A DNA stretch of 64,000 bases from UBA11891 sp049890035 (GCA_049890035.1 JBMHCG010000037.1:1-64000), one strand, 5' to 3'. Counted from the first letter of the stretch, positions 43,051 through 53,156 are shown. Numbers and translations are program-made. The notes: a model not told the origin generated them from the sequence alone.

Positions 43051-43929
43051 TTGCAGAAAACTTCAGAAGAGCGGTTCCAAAAAAGACGTTTACGCAACAC
43101 CTATGTATCCGTCGTAATCAGCATTTCGTTGGTTTTATTCCTCGTTGGTATTTTGGGGGCCTTGTTGTTGAACTCTAAAAAAGTTGCCGATCATTTCAAA
43201 GAACAAATTGCATTGACCTTGTATATCAATGACGATGCCAAAGACATTGAAGTGCAACAATTGATTAAAACACTGCAACTCAATCCCGCTACAAAAAAAG
43301 CCCAATGGATTTCTAAAGAAGAAGCTGCCGCCATTTATACCAACGAAATTGGAGAAGATTTTATGGAGTTCTTGGGATACAATCCCCTTCTTGCCTCCGT
43401 CGATGTCTATTTTAATGCAGCCTTTGCGACACCCGATTTTGTGCAAAAAATGAGTCAATCTTTTGGTGCCTATCCATTTATCAATGAGATCAGTTATGAT
43501 CAACCTTTATTGGATTTATTGGATTCTAATATTGAAAAAATCACGTACTGGTTACTTTTTGCAGCTACACTGTTTGTCCTTGTTGCTTTGTTGCTTATCA
43601 ACAGCTCGATTCGACTTTCCATCCACTCCAAGCGTATTGTTATTAAAACCATGCAACTGGTCGGTGCACACAAATATTTTATTCGTCGTCCTTTTATAAG
43701 AACACATGTGCAATTGGGATTTTTGGCTTCCCTTATTGCTAGTGCAGGAATTGCTGTTGTTATTTGGGAATTGAATGAACGGTTTCCCGAACTACGGATA
43801 CTTCAAAATCCAGAAGAACCCGCCATCATCATGGGAATTGTAATGACACTAGGAATCAGTATCACTTATTTCAGTACTTTTTTTGCCACTCAGATGTATT
43901 TAAATATTAAAACAGACGCAGTCTATTAA
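43051..43929 (+). CDS. ftsX: FtsX-like cell-division permease
   Basis: 292 residues with the FtsX layout: basic start (EERFQKRRLRNTY), helix 1 VVISISLVLFLVGILGALLL, an extracytoplasmic domain, then three C-terminal helices (YWLLFAATLFVLVALLLINS and onward). FtsX with FtsE controls peptidoglycan hydrolases at division; ftsE is not nearby. No ATG fits. TTG 43051 is preferred over 43000 because TACTTTTA at 43025-43032 looks like the -7 element, 18 bases before it. Confidence 0.85.
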   Translation: MQKTSEERFQKRRLRNTYVSVVISISLVLFLVGILGALLLNSKKVADHFKEQIALTLYINDDAKDIEVQQLIKTLQLNPATKKAQWISKEEAAAIYTNEIGEDFMEFLGYNPLLASVDVYFNAAFATPDFVQKMSQSFGAYPFINEISYDQPLLDLLDSNIEKITYWLLFAATLFVLVALLLINSSIRLSIHSKRIVIKTMQLVGAHKYFIRRPFIRTHVQLGFLASLIASAGIAVVIWELNERFPELRILQNPEEPAIIMGIVMTLGISITYFSTFFATQMYLNIKTDAVY

Positions 43930-43942
43930 TCCCCCCTTTTTC

Positions 43943-44179
43943 ATGGATTCAAAAAAGAAGAAAGTATTTATTTTTGAGAAGAAAAATTATAAAATGCTAG
44001 GGATTGCCTTGTCTCTAATTGCCCTTGGTTTTGTTTTGATGTCGGGGGGAGGTAGCGATGACCCCAACATATTCAATCCAGAAATTTTCAGTTTTCGAAG
44101 AATTCGTCTGGCCCCTTCCCTAGTCCTTTTAGGGTTTGGCATTGCCGTCTATGCCGTCCTTGCAAAAAAGGATTATTGA
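43943..44179 (+). CDS. DUF3098 membrane protein
   Basis: 78 residues, two helices: YKMLGIALSLIALGFVLMSG and LAPSLVLLGFGIAVYAVLAK, with the family stretch DDPNIFNPEIFSFRRI. It sits between ftsX and uppP, as usual in Bacteroidota, and its TGA overlaps the uppP ATG. Function unknown, presumably envelope-related. Confidence 0.9.
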   Translation: MDSKKKKVFIFEKKNYKMLGIALSLIALGFVLMSGGGSDDPNIFNPEIFSFRRIRLAPSLVLLGFGIAVYAVLAKKDY

Positions 44180-44970
44180 TGGATCTTTTTACAGCATTTT
44201 TACTAGGTATTATTCAAGGAGTTACTGAGTTTTTACCTGTTTCCTCTAGTGGTCACCTAGAACTTACAAAAGCCTTTTTGGGAAATTCGAAACCTGAAGA
44301 AGGCTTGTTGTTTACCCTGGTAGTGCATGCAGCAACGGCATTGAGTACCGTATTTGTTTTTCGAAATGATATTTATAAATTGTTAGTGGGATTGTTTCGT
44401 TGGGAAAAAAATGAAAGCTGGTTGTTTGTAACCCACATTGTGATTTCCATGTTTCCAGCAGCCATCGTTGGGTTATTTTTTGAAGATCCGATTGCGAACC
44501 TCTTTGAGGGCAATTTATTTTTGGTTGGTCTTGCTCTTCTTGTAACTGGTATCCTTCTTCGTCTGGCAGATACAAGCTTTTCAACCCAACGATCGTTGGG
44601 GAGTAAACATGCACTTCTCATTGGATTGGCACAAGCTATTGCCATTCTACCGGGTATTTCAAGAAGCGGTGCGACAATAGCGACAGCCGTTTTATTAGGA
44701 GTTGAACGTGAAAAAGCCGCACGATTTTCTTTTTTAATGGTTATCCCTTTGATTTTCGGAAGCCTTTTAAAAAAAATAATGGATGCACAGAGTTCGGTTT
44801 TTAGTGGCGAGCTACTTCCTTTAAGTGTCGGCTTCCTTTCGGCTTTATTAACTGGTATTTTGGCATGTCGGTGGATGATTGCTCTGGTAAAAAGAAGTCA
44901 ACTCAAGTTTTTTGCTTATTACTGCTTTGCTGTTGGAACCCTAGCCCTTTTCTATGTCTACGCTCTGTGA
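44179..44970 (+). CDS. uppP: Undecaprenyl-diphosphatase
   Basis: 263 residues, BacA/UppP type: GIIQGVTEFLPVSSSGHLEL and PGISRSGATIATAVLLGVER are the two catalytic motifs. It recycles undecaprenyl pyrophosphate for peptidoglycan synthesis. ATG 44179 overlaps the DUF3098 stop by one base; the 3' end overlaps truB by 17 bases. Confidence 0.95.
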   Translation: MDLFTAFLLGIIQGVTEFLPVSSSGHLELTKAFLGNSKPEEGLLFTLVVHAATALSTVFVFRNDIYKLLVGLFRWEKNESWLFVTHIVISMFPAAIVGLFFEDPIANLFEGNLFLVGLALLVTGILLRLADTSFSTQRSLGSKHALLIGLAQAIAILPGISRSGATIATAVLLGVEREKAARFSFLMVIPLIFGSLLKKIMDAQSSVFSGELLPLSVGFLSALLTGILACRWMIALVKRSQLKFFAYYCFAVGTLALFYVYAL

Positions 44971-45682
44971 ATTATCCCTACAAGAATGGCAAGCGGGTCA
45001 GTTGCTTTTGGTAGACAAACCCTTGCAATGGACTTCTTTCCAAGTGGTCAACAAAATTCGATGGATGCTCAAAAAAAAATTAGGAATAAAAAAAATTAAA
45101 GTAGGCCATGCCGGAACCTTGGATCCTCTGGCAACAGGACTCTTGTTGGTGTGTGTGGGAAAATGGACAAAAAAAATAGAATCTTTTCAAGGCATGGACA
45201 AAGTGTACACAGGTACCCTTTTATTGGGTGCCACCACACCCTCTTTTGATCTTGAGACGGAAGTTGCGGGTCATTTTCCAACACAACATATTGATCAAGC
45301 CTTGTTAGAAGTGGCACGTTCCCGATTTGTTGGGGAACAGCTTCAAAGTGCACCCCTCTATTCGGCTCTTAAAAAAGAAGGGGTTCGGCTCTATGAATAC
45401 GCTCGCAAAGGGGAAACGGTGGCAGTGCCAAAAAGAAAGATTAGAATTTCAAAATTTTCTCTTAACAGTTCGGACTTCCCTACCATTCACTTTGTCGTAC
45501 ACTGCAGCAAAGGCACCTATATCCGATCGCTCGCACATGATTTTGGTTTAGCTGTGCATTCAGGAGCCCATTTGACAGCCCTCCGGCGTACCCACATTGG
45601 GACCTATGATGTAGCAGAAGCCTATTCTTTGGATCATTTGATACGTCTTTTGGATGACAGATCTACCAAACACCAAGATTGA
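44954..45682 (+). CDS. truB: tRNA pseudouridine-55 synthase
   Basis: 242 residues: LLLVDKPLQWTSFQVVNKIR, then KVGHAGTLDPLATGLLLV with the catalytic Asp, and SKGTYIRSLAHDFGLAV. It makes pseudouridine 55 in tRNA. The start lies within the uppP end (17-base overlap), so the ftsX-DUF3098-uppP-truB run is one operon. Confidence 0.94.
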   Translation: MSTLCELSLQEWQAGQLLLVDKPLQWTSFQVVNKIRWMLKKKLGIKKIKVGHAGTLDPLATGLLLVCVGKWTKKIESFQGMDKVYTGTLLLGATTPSFDLETEVAGHFPTQHIDQALLEVARSRFVGEQLQSAPLYSALKKEGVRLYEYARKGETVAVPKRKIRISKFSLNSSDFPTIHFVVHCSKGTYIRSLAHDFGLAVHSGAHLTALRRTHIGTYDVAEAYSLDHLIRLLDDRSTKHQD

Positions 45683-45750
45683 TATTGATTTGAGTCTCAA
45701 AGTCCCAGTCACCGGCTAGGGTTTTGTTTCAAGAATACTTTCCGTTTTCT

Positions 45751-45758
45751 TATATTTG
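45751..45758 (+). promoter_or_regulatory. -7 element TATATTTG of pyrH
   Basis: Exact TAnnTTTG match, 17 bases before the pyrH ATG, in the 93-base gap after truB. Confidence 0.6.
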
Positions 45759-45775
45759 CCTCAACTCTTCGGGCT

Positions 45776-46483
45776 ATGAAATACAAACGGATTTTACTAA
45801 AGCTTAGTGGTGAAGCACTGATGGGCGGCCAAAGCCATGGCATTGATCCCCAACGTCTTGATGACTATGCCAAAGAGATCAAAGCCCTGCATGAAATGGG
45901 TATTGAATTGGCCATCGTTATTGGAGGCGGAAATATCTTTCGAGGGGTGTCGGGAGCCAGCAAAGGAATGGATCGTGTTCAGGCCGATTATATGGGTATG
46001 TTAGCTACGGTAATCAATGGATTGGCGCTGCAGAGTGCTCTGGAGAACAATCAAGTTCCTACCCGATTGCAAACAGCGATTAAAATTGAAGCCATAGCCG
46101 AACCGTTCATCAAAAGAAAAGCAACACGTCATTTGGAAAAAGGTCGGGTTGTTATTTTTGGATCGGGTACCGGCAATCCCTACTTTACAACCGATTCTGC
46201 AGCCGTATTGCGTGCTGTCGAAATCAATGCCGATGTCATCCTCAAAGGGACACGTGTGGACGGTATTTACAATGAAGATCCAGAAAAAAATAAAAGTGCC
46301 ATCAAATTTGATACTTTATCCTTCGATGATGTATTAAAGAAGGGGCTCAAAGTAATGGACACCACTGCCTTTACTTTGAGTCAAGAAAACGAACTTCCGA
46401 TTATTGTTTTTGACATGAATACCCGGGGGAATTTGAAAAAAATAGCACAAGGTGAGCCTATTGGAACCCGTGTGTTTTTATAA
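45776..46483 (+). CDS. pyrH: UMP kinase
   Basis: 235 residues, amino-acid-kinase fold: ILLKLSGEALMGG, IVIGGGNIFRGV, FGSGTGNPYFTTDSAAVLRA. It phosphorylates UMP to UDP. It is followed 11 bases later by frr, the common pyrH-frr pair. Confidence 0.96.
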   Translation: MKYKRILLKLSGEALMGGQSHGIDPQRLDDYAKEIKALHEMGIELAIVIGGGNIFRGVSGASKGMDRVQADYMGMLATVINGLALQSALENNQVPTRLQTAIKIEAIAEPFIKRKATRHLEKGRVVIFGSGTGNPYFTTDSAAVLRAVEINADVILKGTRVDGIYNEDPEKNKSAIKFDTLSFDDVLKKGLKVMDTTAFTLSQENELPIIVFDMNTRGNLKKIAQGEPIGTRVFL

Positions 46484-46494
46484 AATTTCGTGTT

Positions 46495-47049
46495 ATGAAT
46501 GAAGAACTTGATTTTATTGTTGCTACTTCTAAAGAACGAATGGAGCAGTCCATTGCTCACTTAGAAAAAGAACTACTCAATATCCGAGCCGGAAAAGCCA
46601 ATCCTGTCATGTTATCAACCGTTCAGGTAGACTATTACGGTAGTTTAACGCCTTTGAGTCAGGTTGCTAATATCAATACGCCCGATGGAAGAACTTTAAG
46701 TGTTCAACCTTGGGAAAAAAATATGTTGGACGATATTGAAAAAGCCATTCTCGTCGCCAATCTGGGGTTTACCCCAATGAATAACGGAGAATCTATTATT
46801 ATTACCATCCCACCACTCACCGAAGAACGCCGAAAGGAACTGGTTAAATTAGCCAAATCGGAAACTGAAAACAGCAAGATTAGTATCCGAAGCGTTCGAA
46901 AAGATGCCAACCAAGAAATTAAGAAATCAGAAGCTTCAGAAGATATCCAAAAAAATTATGAATTTGATATACAGGAGCTTACTGATAGTTTCATTAAAAA
47001 TGTAGACCAAATCTTTCAACAAAAAGAAAAAGAAATTCTAACGGTTTAA
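46495..47049 (+). CDS. frr: Ribosome recycling factor
   Basis: 184 residues: LLNIRAGKANPVMLSTVQVD, ISIRSVRKDANQEIKKSE and the C-terminal helix ELTDSFIKNVDQIFQQKEKE. It splits post-termination ribosomes with EF-G. Cotranscribed with pyrH. Confidence 0.96.
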   Translation: MNEELDFIVATSKERMEQSIAHLEKELLNIRAGKANPVMLSTVQVDYYGSLTPLSQVANINTPDGRTLSVQPWEKNMLDDIEKAILVANLGFTPMNNGESIIITIPPLTEERRKELVKLAKSETENSKISIRSVRKDANQEIKKSEASEDIQKNYEFDIQELTDSFIKNVDQIFQQKEKEILTV

Positions 47050-47074
47050 AACGTAAGGGTAGCTCCCCAAGCGT

Positions 47075-49459
47075 ATGAAAAAGAAAAGACGTTTTAATTT
47101 TTGGGGGGGCATCGCTCGTTTCATACTCAGAAATCGTATTCTGATTCTACTAGGCATTCTAGGGACTACTCTTTTCTGGGCTTCACAATGGAAGTATATG
47201 CAATTTACATATACTGAAGCCAATCTATTACCTGATAACCATCCGGAAAACTTACAATACGAAAAATTCATTTCCACTTTTGGAGAGGAAGGCAACCTGA
47301 TTGTAGTGGCTGTTCAAGACACTGCCTTTTTCCGTTCTGGAAAAATAATAGCTTGGGCACAACTTAATGAAAAGCTACTAGCCTTTCCTGAAGTTGAAAG
47401 TGTTCTTTCCGTTGAAAATTTAAAAGAACTGGTCAAAAACAAGGCAGCGCAACGTTTTGAATTTGTTCCCTTACTGGATTCTACTTCCGTTGATCAGGCT
47501 ACGCTAGACCAATATCAACAGAAACTTTTCTATGAATTGCCATTTTATAAAGATCTTCTTTTTAATGCCGATTCAGGAACCATACGGTCTCTCGTCTACA
47601 TGAAGAAAGAGGTCGTCAACACCGCAAGGCGAAAAGACTTTATCTTTCAAGAATTCATACCGGTAATCGAAGCTTTTGAGCAAAAGCATACAACAGATTT
47701 AAAAGTATCCGGGATGCCTTATGTTCGCACACTGAATGCACAAAACATTGTAGACGAAATTGGTTTGTTTGTTGTCTTTGCAACCTTCTTGACCTCGCTC
47801 ATTTTCTTCTTATTTTTTCGTTCTTTTCGGGCCACTTTTATTTCCCTTCTCGTCGTATTGATTGGTGTGATGTGGGCCTTTGGTGTATTGGGCTTTTTGG
47901 GTTATGAAATCACCGTTCTGACTGCCTTAATACCTCCTTTGATCATAGTGATTGGAGTTCCCAACTGCATTTTCTTAATCAACAAGTATCAACTTGAAGT
48001 TGCCAAACATGGCAATAAAGTTAAGTCCTTACAACGCGTCATTACCAAAATCGGGAACGCAACTTTAATGACCAATCTCACTACAGCCTCTGGATTCGCA
48101 ACCTTTATTTTGACTAATAGTAAAATTCTCAAAGAGTTCGGTATTGTAGCCTCCATCAATATTGTGGGGATTTTTCTACTATCCCTATTGATGATTCCCA
48201 TCGTCTACAGTTTTCTTGATAGACCCAACACCAAACACTTGAAACATTTAAAAAACAAGTGGATTGAAGAAATTGTCCGTACGATGGAAGCCACCGTGCG
48301 ACACAAAAAAATTGGGGTGTATACTGTTTCTTTAGTTGGCCTGGTTTTGGGGATTATAGGGATTTATCAGATAAAAATATCAGGAAGTATTATCGAAGAC
48401 ATGCCTAAAAAAGCGGCCTTCTTTGAGGACATATTATTTTTTGAGGATCAGTTCAATGGTATTGTTCCTCTTGAAATTAGTATTGATGCAAAACGACCCC
48501 GTGGTATTTACAGTTTGTCCAGTCTCCGAAGAATCAATCAGCTTCAAGAAATTGTTGAAGACATACCCGAACTTTCAAATCCCATCTCTGTTGTCAACGG
48601 ATTTAAATATGCCAAACAAGCTTATTATAATGGAAATGCAAATTATTACCAACTGCCTACCCCCCAGGAAAATCGTTTCATCCTCCCTTTTATAAATAAT
48701 GCTTCGGGAGACGGGGATTTATTGGCCAACTATGTGGATAAAGCGGGACAAATTGGGCGCATGACAACTTTCATGCGTGATGTCCCTACACAACGGATGG
48801 AACAAATTGAAACGGAACTCATAAAAGCCATCAAAAAGATTTTCCCAGAAAATCGCTATCAAGTAGAACTGACAGGCAAGTCTTTGTTGTTTCTCAAGGG
48901 CACTCATTATCTAATAAAAAACCTGTTCTTGTCGTTGTTACTCGCTATCGTTCTGATAGCCTTATTCATGGCCTATATGTTTCGTTCTACCAAAATGATA
49001 GTGGTATCTTTGCTCCCGAACCTGTTACCCTTAATTATTACGGCAGGTGTGATGGGATTTACTGGAATTCCCCTAAAACCCTCCACCATTTTGGTCTTTA
49101 GTATTGCTTTTGGAATATCAGTAGATGATACGATTCATTTTCTTGCCAAGTATCGACAAGAATTAATTGCTTCGAATTGGAAAATTAAACGCTCTGTTTA
49201 TGCGGCTCTAAAAGAAACAGGGATCAGCATGTTTTATACTTCTGTCGTTCTGTTTTTTGGATTTATTGTTTTTATGAGTTCGAATTTTGGAGGGACTCGT
49301 GCATTGGGGGGATTGGTCGCTGTGACCCTGCTATTTGCCATGCTTGCCAATTTAATTCTTCTACCCTCATTATTAATCTCACTCGAAAATAGCTTCAGTA
49401 ACGAGCGGGTACTCAAAGAGCCCAAAATCAAGATTGTCCCAGGGGAACAAGAATCCTAA
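47075..49459 (+). CDS. RND/MMPL-family transporter
   Basis: 794 residues in two homologous halves of one helix, a large extracytoplasmic loop and five further helices. The first half has DEIGLFVVFATFLTSLIFFL and ITVLTALIPPLIIVIGVPNC; the second has LKPSTILVFSIAFGISVDDT then IHFLAKYRQEL. This is the MMPL/hydrophobe exporter branch of RND (SSD-like) proteins, likely moving lipids or hydrophobic molecules. It begins 25 bases after frr. No fusion or outer-membrane partner is adjacent. Confidence 0.88.
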   Translation: MKKKRRFNFWGGIARFILRNRILILLGILGTTLFWASQWKYMQFTYTEANLLPDNHPENLQYEKFISTFGEEGNLIVVAVQDTAFFRSGKIIAWAQLNEKLLAFPEVESVLSVENLKELVKNKAAQRFEFVPLLDSTSVDQATLDQYQQKLFYELPFYKDLLFNADSGTIRSLVYMKKEVVNTARRKDFIFQEFIPVIEAFEQKHTTDLKVSGMPYVRTLNAQNIVDEIGLFVVFATFLTSLIFFLFFRSFRATFISLLVVLIGVMWAFGVLGFLGYEITVLTALIPPLIIVIGVPNCIFLINKYQLEVAKHGNKVKSLQRVITKIGNATLMTNLTTASGFATFILTNSKILKEFGIVASINIVGIFLLSLLMIPIVYSFLDRPNTKHLKHLKNKWIEEIVRTMEATVRHKKIGVYTVSLVGLVLGIIGIYQIKISGSIIEDMPKKAAFFEDILFFEDQFNGIVPLEISIDAKRPRGIYSLSSLRRINQLQEIVEDIPELSNPISVVNGFKYAKQAYYNGNANYYQLPTPQENRFILPFINNASGDGDLLANYVDKAGQIGRMTTFMRDVPTQRMEQIETELIKAIKKIFPENRYQVELTGKSLLFLKGTHYLIKNLFLSLLLAIVLIALFMAYMFRSTKMIVVSLLPNLLPLIITAGVMGFTGIPLKPSTILVFSIAFGISVDDTIHFLAKYRQELIASNWKIKRSVYAALKETGISMFYTSVVLFFGFIVFMSSNFGGTRALGGLVAVTLLFAMLANLILLPSLLISLENSFSNERVLKEPKIKIVPGEQES

Positions 49460-49486
49460 TCCATGGATTGACAAAGGAAATAACTT

Positions 49487-49494
49487 TATCTTTG
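49487..49494 (+). promoter_or_regulatory. -7 element TATCTTTG of asnS
   Basis: Exact TAnnTTTG match, 16 bases before the asnS ATG; a TTG at 49468-49470 is a possible -33 partner. Confidence 0.6.
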
Positions 49495-49510
49495 CAGCAA
49501 ATTTTTAGAA

Positions 49511-50941
49511 ATGATCAAAATTTCGACTATACTAAATGATCCGCAATATATTGGATCCGAGGTTCTAGTAAACGGCTGGGTACGCACCTTTCGCGCCAAC
49601 CGATTCATAGCACTCAATGACGGTTCAAGTCTTCAAAACCTTCAATGTGTTGTCGATTTTGAGAATCATGACGAAAGCCTTTTAAAACAAATTCATACTG
49701 GAGCAGCCCTTTCTCTGTCAGGAACTTTGGTACCCAGTCAAGGAAAAGGACAACAGGTCGAAGTTCAGGTAAAAAAAGTAACCTTATTGGGTACTGCAGA
49801 CCCTGAGAAGTATCCCATACAACCCAAAAAACATAGCTTTGAATTCCTTCGAGAACAGGCGCACTTGCGTATACGAACCACTACTTTTGGTGCCGTCATG
49901 CGAGTACGATCGGCACTGTCTTTTGCTGTTCATCAGTTTTTTAGAAACGAAGGGTTTTCCTATGTTCACACCCCCATCATCACAGGAAGTGATGCCGAAG
50001 GAGCCGGAGAAATGTTTCGTGTTACAACCCTGCCGGCTGTGCACCCACCACAAACAGAGGAAGGGGCCATTGACTTCAAACAAGATTTTTTTGGCAAAGA
50101 GACCAATCTTACGGTGTCGGGTCAGTTAGAAGCTGAAACCTATGCGATGGGCTTGGGCAATGTCTATACTTTTGGACCTACTTTTCGTGCAGAGAACTCC
50201 AACACGACAAGACACTTGGCAGAGTTTTGGATGATCGAACCGGAGATGGCTTTTTATGATTTAGAGGCGAATATGGATTTGGCTGAGGCTTTTATTAAAA
50301 GTGTCTTACAGTACATACTCGACCACTGCGCTGAAGACCTTTATTTTCTTGACAAGCGATTGGCGGAAGAAGAAAAAACAAAACCCCAGGCCGAGAGAAG
50401 TGCATGGGGGCTCATAGAAAAAATCCGCTTCGTGATTGAAAACGAGTTCAAACGTATCTCCTATACCGAAGCCATTGCTATTCTTCGCCAGTCCAAACCC
50501 AATAAAAAGAAAAAATTTAAATTCCCAGTCAATGAGTGGGGTGTTGATTTACAAAGTGAACACGAACGCTACCTGGTGGAAAAACACTTCCAATGTCCCG
50601 TTGTATTGTTTGATTATCCTGCCACAATAAAGGCATTCTACATGCGTATGAATGAGGATCAAAAAACAGTTCGCGCTATGGATATTCTATTTCCTGGAAT
50701 CGGAGAAATGGTTGGTGGTTCCCAGCGTGAAGAACGCCTTGAGGTACTGCAAGAACGAATGGCTACCCAAGGAATTGACCTTGAGGAATTGGATTGGTAC
50801 CTTGATTTGCGCAGATTTGGAACCGTTCCCCACTCAGGTTTTGGCTTGGGCTTTGAACGACTGGTTCAATTTGCTACAGGAATGGGAAATATCCGAGATG
50901 TAATACCGTTCCCACGAACTCCTCAAAACGCTTCTTTCTAA
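49511..50941 (+). CDS. asnS: Asparaginyl-tRNA synthetase
   Basis: 476 residues, class II: an N-terminal OB-fold (VLVNGWVRTFRANRFIALND), motif 2 FGPTFRAENSNTTRHLAEFW, and motif 3 GFGLGFERLVQFATGMGNIR. The NTTRHLAEF wording separates AsnS from AspS. It charges tRNA-Asn. Confidence 0.95.
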   Translation: MIKISTILNDPQYIGSEVLVNGWVRTFRANRFIALNDGSSLQNLQCVVDFENHDESLLKQIHTGAALSLSGTLVPSQGKGQQVEVQVKKVTLLGTADPEKYPIQPKKHSFEFLREQAHLRIRTTTFGAVMRVRSALSFAVHQFFRNEGFSYVHTPIITGSDAEGAGEMFRVTTLPAVHPPQTEEGAIDFKQDFFGKETNLTVSGQLEAETYAMGLGNVYTFGPTFRAENSNTTRHLAEFWMIEPEMAFYDLEANMDLAEAFIKSVLQYILDHCAEDLYFLDKRLAEEEKTKPQAERSAWGLIEKIRFVIENEFKRISYTEAIAILRQSKPNKKKKFKFPVNEWGVDLQSEHERYLVEKHFQCPVVLFDYPATIKAFYMRMNEDQKTVRAMDILFPGIGEMVGGSQREERLEVLQERMATQGIDLEELDWYLDLRRFGTVPHSGFGLGFERLVQFATGMGNIRDVIPFPRTPQNASF

Positions 50942-50968
50942 GAGGTAAAACATATTTGGAGCAATTTG

Positions 50969-50976
50969 TATCTTTG
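50969..50976 (+). promoter_or_regulatory. -7 element TATCTTTG of rpoN
   Basis: Exact TAnnTTTG match, 16 bases before the rpoN ATG. Confidence 0.6.
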
Positions 50977-50992
50977 ATTCAGCATATACGCT

Positions 50993-52435
50993 ATGATAAA
51001 GCAACAGCTCCAATTAAAACTCACACAAAAGCTATCGCCACAGCAAATTCAGTTGATGAAACTCATCCAACTGTCCACCCAAGAATTGGAGCAAAAAATA
51101 CAAACAGAAATTGGGGAAAACCCGGCTTTGGAGAACGGAAAAGAGATAGCGGGTCCCGATACAGAAACGGACTCTTTCGAGGACAATCAAAGCATTGATA
51201 CCCAAGATATTGATCTTGACAGTTATCTCAGTGATGATGAGATTCCAAGCTATCGAACGCAAAGCTCGAACTACGGTTCCGATCAAGAGGAAAAAAGCAT
51301 TCCCGTAACGGGTGGGATCAGTTTTCATCAAATGCTCAGTGCCCAACTTCAAAATTTGATACTCAATCCAGAGGAAGAAGCGATTGCCCGCTTTTTAGTA
51401 GGTAGTATTGATGAAAGCGGATATATACGACGGACGATCTCTGAGCTTGTAGACGACCTTGCTTTTACACAAAATGTCTTTGTTTCAGAGACGACGGTGC
51501 TTCAAACACTAAAAAAAGTCCAATCACTTGACCCCCCCGGTGTTGGAGCGCGATCCCTTCAAGAGTGTTTGCGACTTCAATTGGAACGAAAAAGACAGCC
51601 CAACAAAACGTCCCAACTTGCTCTTGAAATTATAAAGCATGCTTTTGATGAATTTTCCAAAAAGCACTACCAAAAACTTATGGACCGTTTTGGGGTTGAA
51701 GAAGAACAACTGAAGCAAGTTTTTACTTCTGTTGCCAAATTGAATCCCAAGCCAGGTGGAGCCTTTACAACCAATACACAGAATACACATATCGTACCCG
51801 ATTTTATTTTAACGCTTGAGGACGGACAGGTACAGGTAGAACTCAATCGTAGAAATGCTCCCGAACTCAGAGTTTCCAATGCCTACAAAGAAATGTTTGC
51901 CGGCTACAAAGTAGCACCGAGCAAGAGTAAAGCGCAAGAAGAAGCCGTTTTGTTTATCAAACAAAAACTTGACGCTGCCAAATGGTTTATCGAAGCTATT
52001 GAGCAGCGGTACAATACCTTGTACATGACGATAAATGCAATTGTCACACATCAAAAAGAGTATTTTTTGAGTGGTGATGAAAAACATTTAAAACCCATGA
52101 TTCTCAAGGATATTGCAGATGCCATTCAGATGGATATCTCCACTATTTCCCGTGTGGCAAATAGTAAATATATAGATACACCTTATGGTACAAAATTGTT
52201 GAAGAGTTTCTTCTCGGAGGGGATGAAAAAAGAAGACGGCGAAGATGTATCCACCATTGAAATCAAAAAAATATTGGAATCATTGATAGCGGAGGAAAAC
52301 AAAAAAAGTCCGCTCACGGACAGTAAACTCTCTTCTTTACTAAAAGAAAAGGGGTATCCAGTTGCCCGAAGAACCGTTGCCAAATACAGAGAGCAATTGG
52401 AACTTCCCGTAGCCCGCTTGCGCAAACAGATTTGA
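50993..52435 (+). CDS. rpoN: RNA polymerase sigma-54 factor
   Basis: 480 residues. Region I is Gln/Leu-rich (LKLTQKLSPQQIQLMKLIQL); an acidic region II follows (about 50-95); the core-binding and HTH regions contain IADAIQMDISTISRVANSKY; and the C-terminal RpoN box is ARRTVAKYREQLELPVARLR. It needs AAA+ activators, none of which is in the window. Position after asnS and before PorT is a usual flavobacterial order. Confidence 0.95.
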   Translation: MIKQQLQLKLTQKLSPQQIQLMKLIQLSTQELEQKIQTEIGENPALENGKEIAGPDTETDSFEDNQSIDTQDIDLDSYLSDDEIPSYRTQSSNYGSDQEEKSIPVTGGISFHQMLSAQLQNLILNPEEEAIARFLVGSIDESGYIRRTISELVDDLAFTQNVFVSETTVLQTLKKVQSLDPPGVGARSLQECLRLQLERKRQPNKTSQLALEIIKHAFDEFSKKHYQKLMDRFGVEEEQLKQVFTSVAKLNPKPGGAFTTNTQNTHIVPDFILTLEDGQVQVELNRRNAPELRVSNAYKEMFAGYKVAPSKSKAQEEAVLFIKQKLDAAKWFIEAIEQRYNTLYMTINAIVTHQKEYFLSGDEKHLKPMILKDIADAIQMDISTISRVANSKYIDTPYGTKLLKSFFSEGMKKEDGEDVSTIEIKKILESLIAEENKKSPLTDSKLSSLLKEKGYPVARRTVAKYREQLELPVARLRKQI

Positions 52436-52440
52436 CCCCA

Positions 52441-53091
52441 TCAAAAGACATAAAATACGAGCCCTAAGGCGACCCCTTTTAGATTGGATAAAGGCGCATC
52501 CAAATCCAACGAATTGCTATAAATTGATTGCAAGGAATAAGACGTGTACAAATTCCAGGTATTGTATCCAAAAGAAAAATATGCCGTTGGGATCCAATCT
52601 TGCAGGATTCCTTTTGGTGTTGCTGCTGTTTCCCAATTTCTTGTCGCTTTAACCCCCGCATACAAACGCCAGAAAGCATATTTGGATGGACTAGAACTAC
52701 GCCATCGCAATTCAAAAGGCAAACTCAAACTGTGATAACCAAAACGCGTATAACGATCTTGCGAATAATCCAATGAGAGCATCCCCAGTTCCGTCTCCCA
52801 CTGGCTGTTGGTTCTTAAGCTGGTTTTTTCATAACCAATCCCCGCTGCAATGGCCCAACGTCCATTTCTGCTAATAGGAATGTCGCGGAGAATGCCTATT
52901 TGAAAACGGCTTGACAAGCCCTGTTGCTCAAATGCTTCATCGGAACTGTTAAGTAGTAAATAGTGCAGACCGAAATAGAACTGATCTTCTCTGTAAAATG
53001 AGGAATTGTCTTTTTTTTCTTGTCCCCATCCCAAGAAGGATAGTAACATCAGAAGAAAACAAAGCACTGGGCGGTCAGTCGAATAGAACAT
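52441..53091 (-). CDS. PorT-like outer-membrane beta-barrel protein
   Basis: 216 residues: signal peptide (CFLLMLLSFLGWGQ) then alternating aromatic beta-strands such as YREDQFYFGLHYLLLNS, YHSLSLPFELRWRSSS and the end LKGVALGLVFYVF. The PorT family is needed for type IX secretion in Porphyromonas. Ends five bases from the convergent rpoN stop. Confidence 0.8.
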   Translation of the reverse strand: MFYSTDRPVLCFLLMLLSFLGWGQEKKDNSSFYREDQFYFGLHYLLLNSSDEAFEQQGLSSRFQIGILRDIPISRNGRWAIAAGIGYEKTSLRTNSQWETELGMLSLDYSQDRYTRFGYHSLSLPFELRWRSSSPSKYAFWRLYAGVKATRNWETAATPKGILQDWIPTAYFSFGYNTWNLYTSYSLQSIYSNSLDLDAPLSNLKGVALGLVFYVF

Positions 53092-53106
53092 GGATTGAAA
53101 GTAAAA

Positions 53107-53134
53107 AAAAATGCCTCAGTAAAGAGGCATTTTT
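53107..53134 (-). terminator. Rho-independent terminator of the ExbB-ExbD operon
   Basis: Perfect 11-base stem (AAAAATGCCTC / GAGGCATTTTT) around the loop at 53118-53123. Read on the minus strand it ends in a run of nine T and lies 22 bases after the last exbD stop. It also sits 16 bases before the PorT start, so it insulates that gene. Confidence 0.88.
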
Positions 53135-53156
53135 GTAACAATGTAAAGAGTTTGTA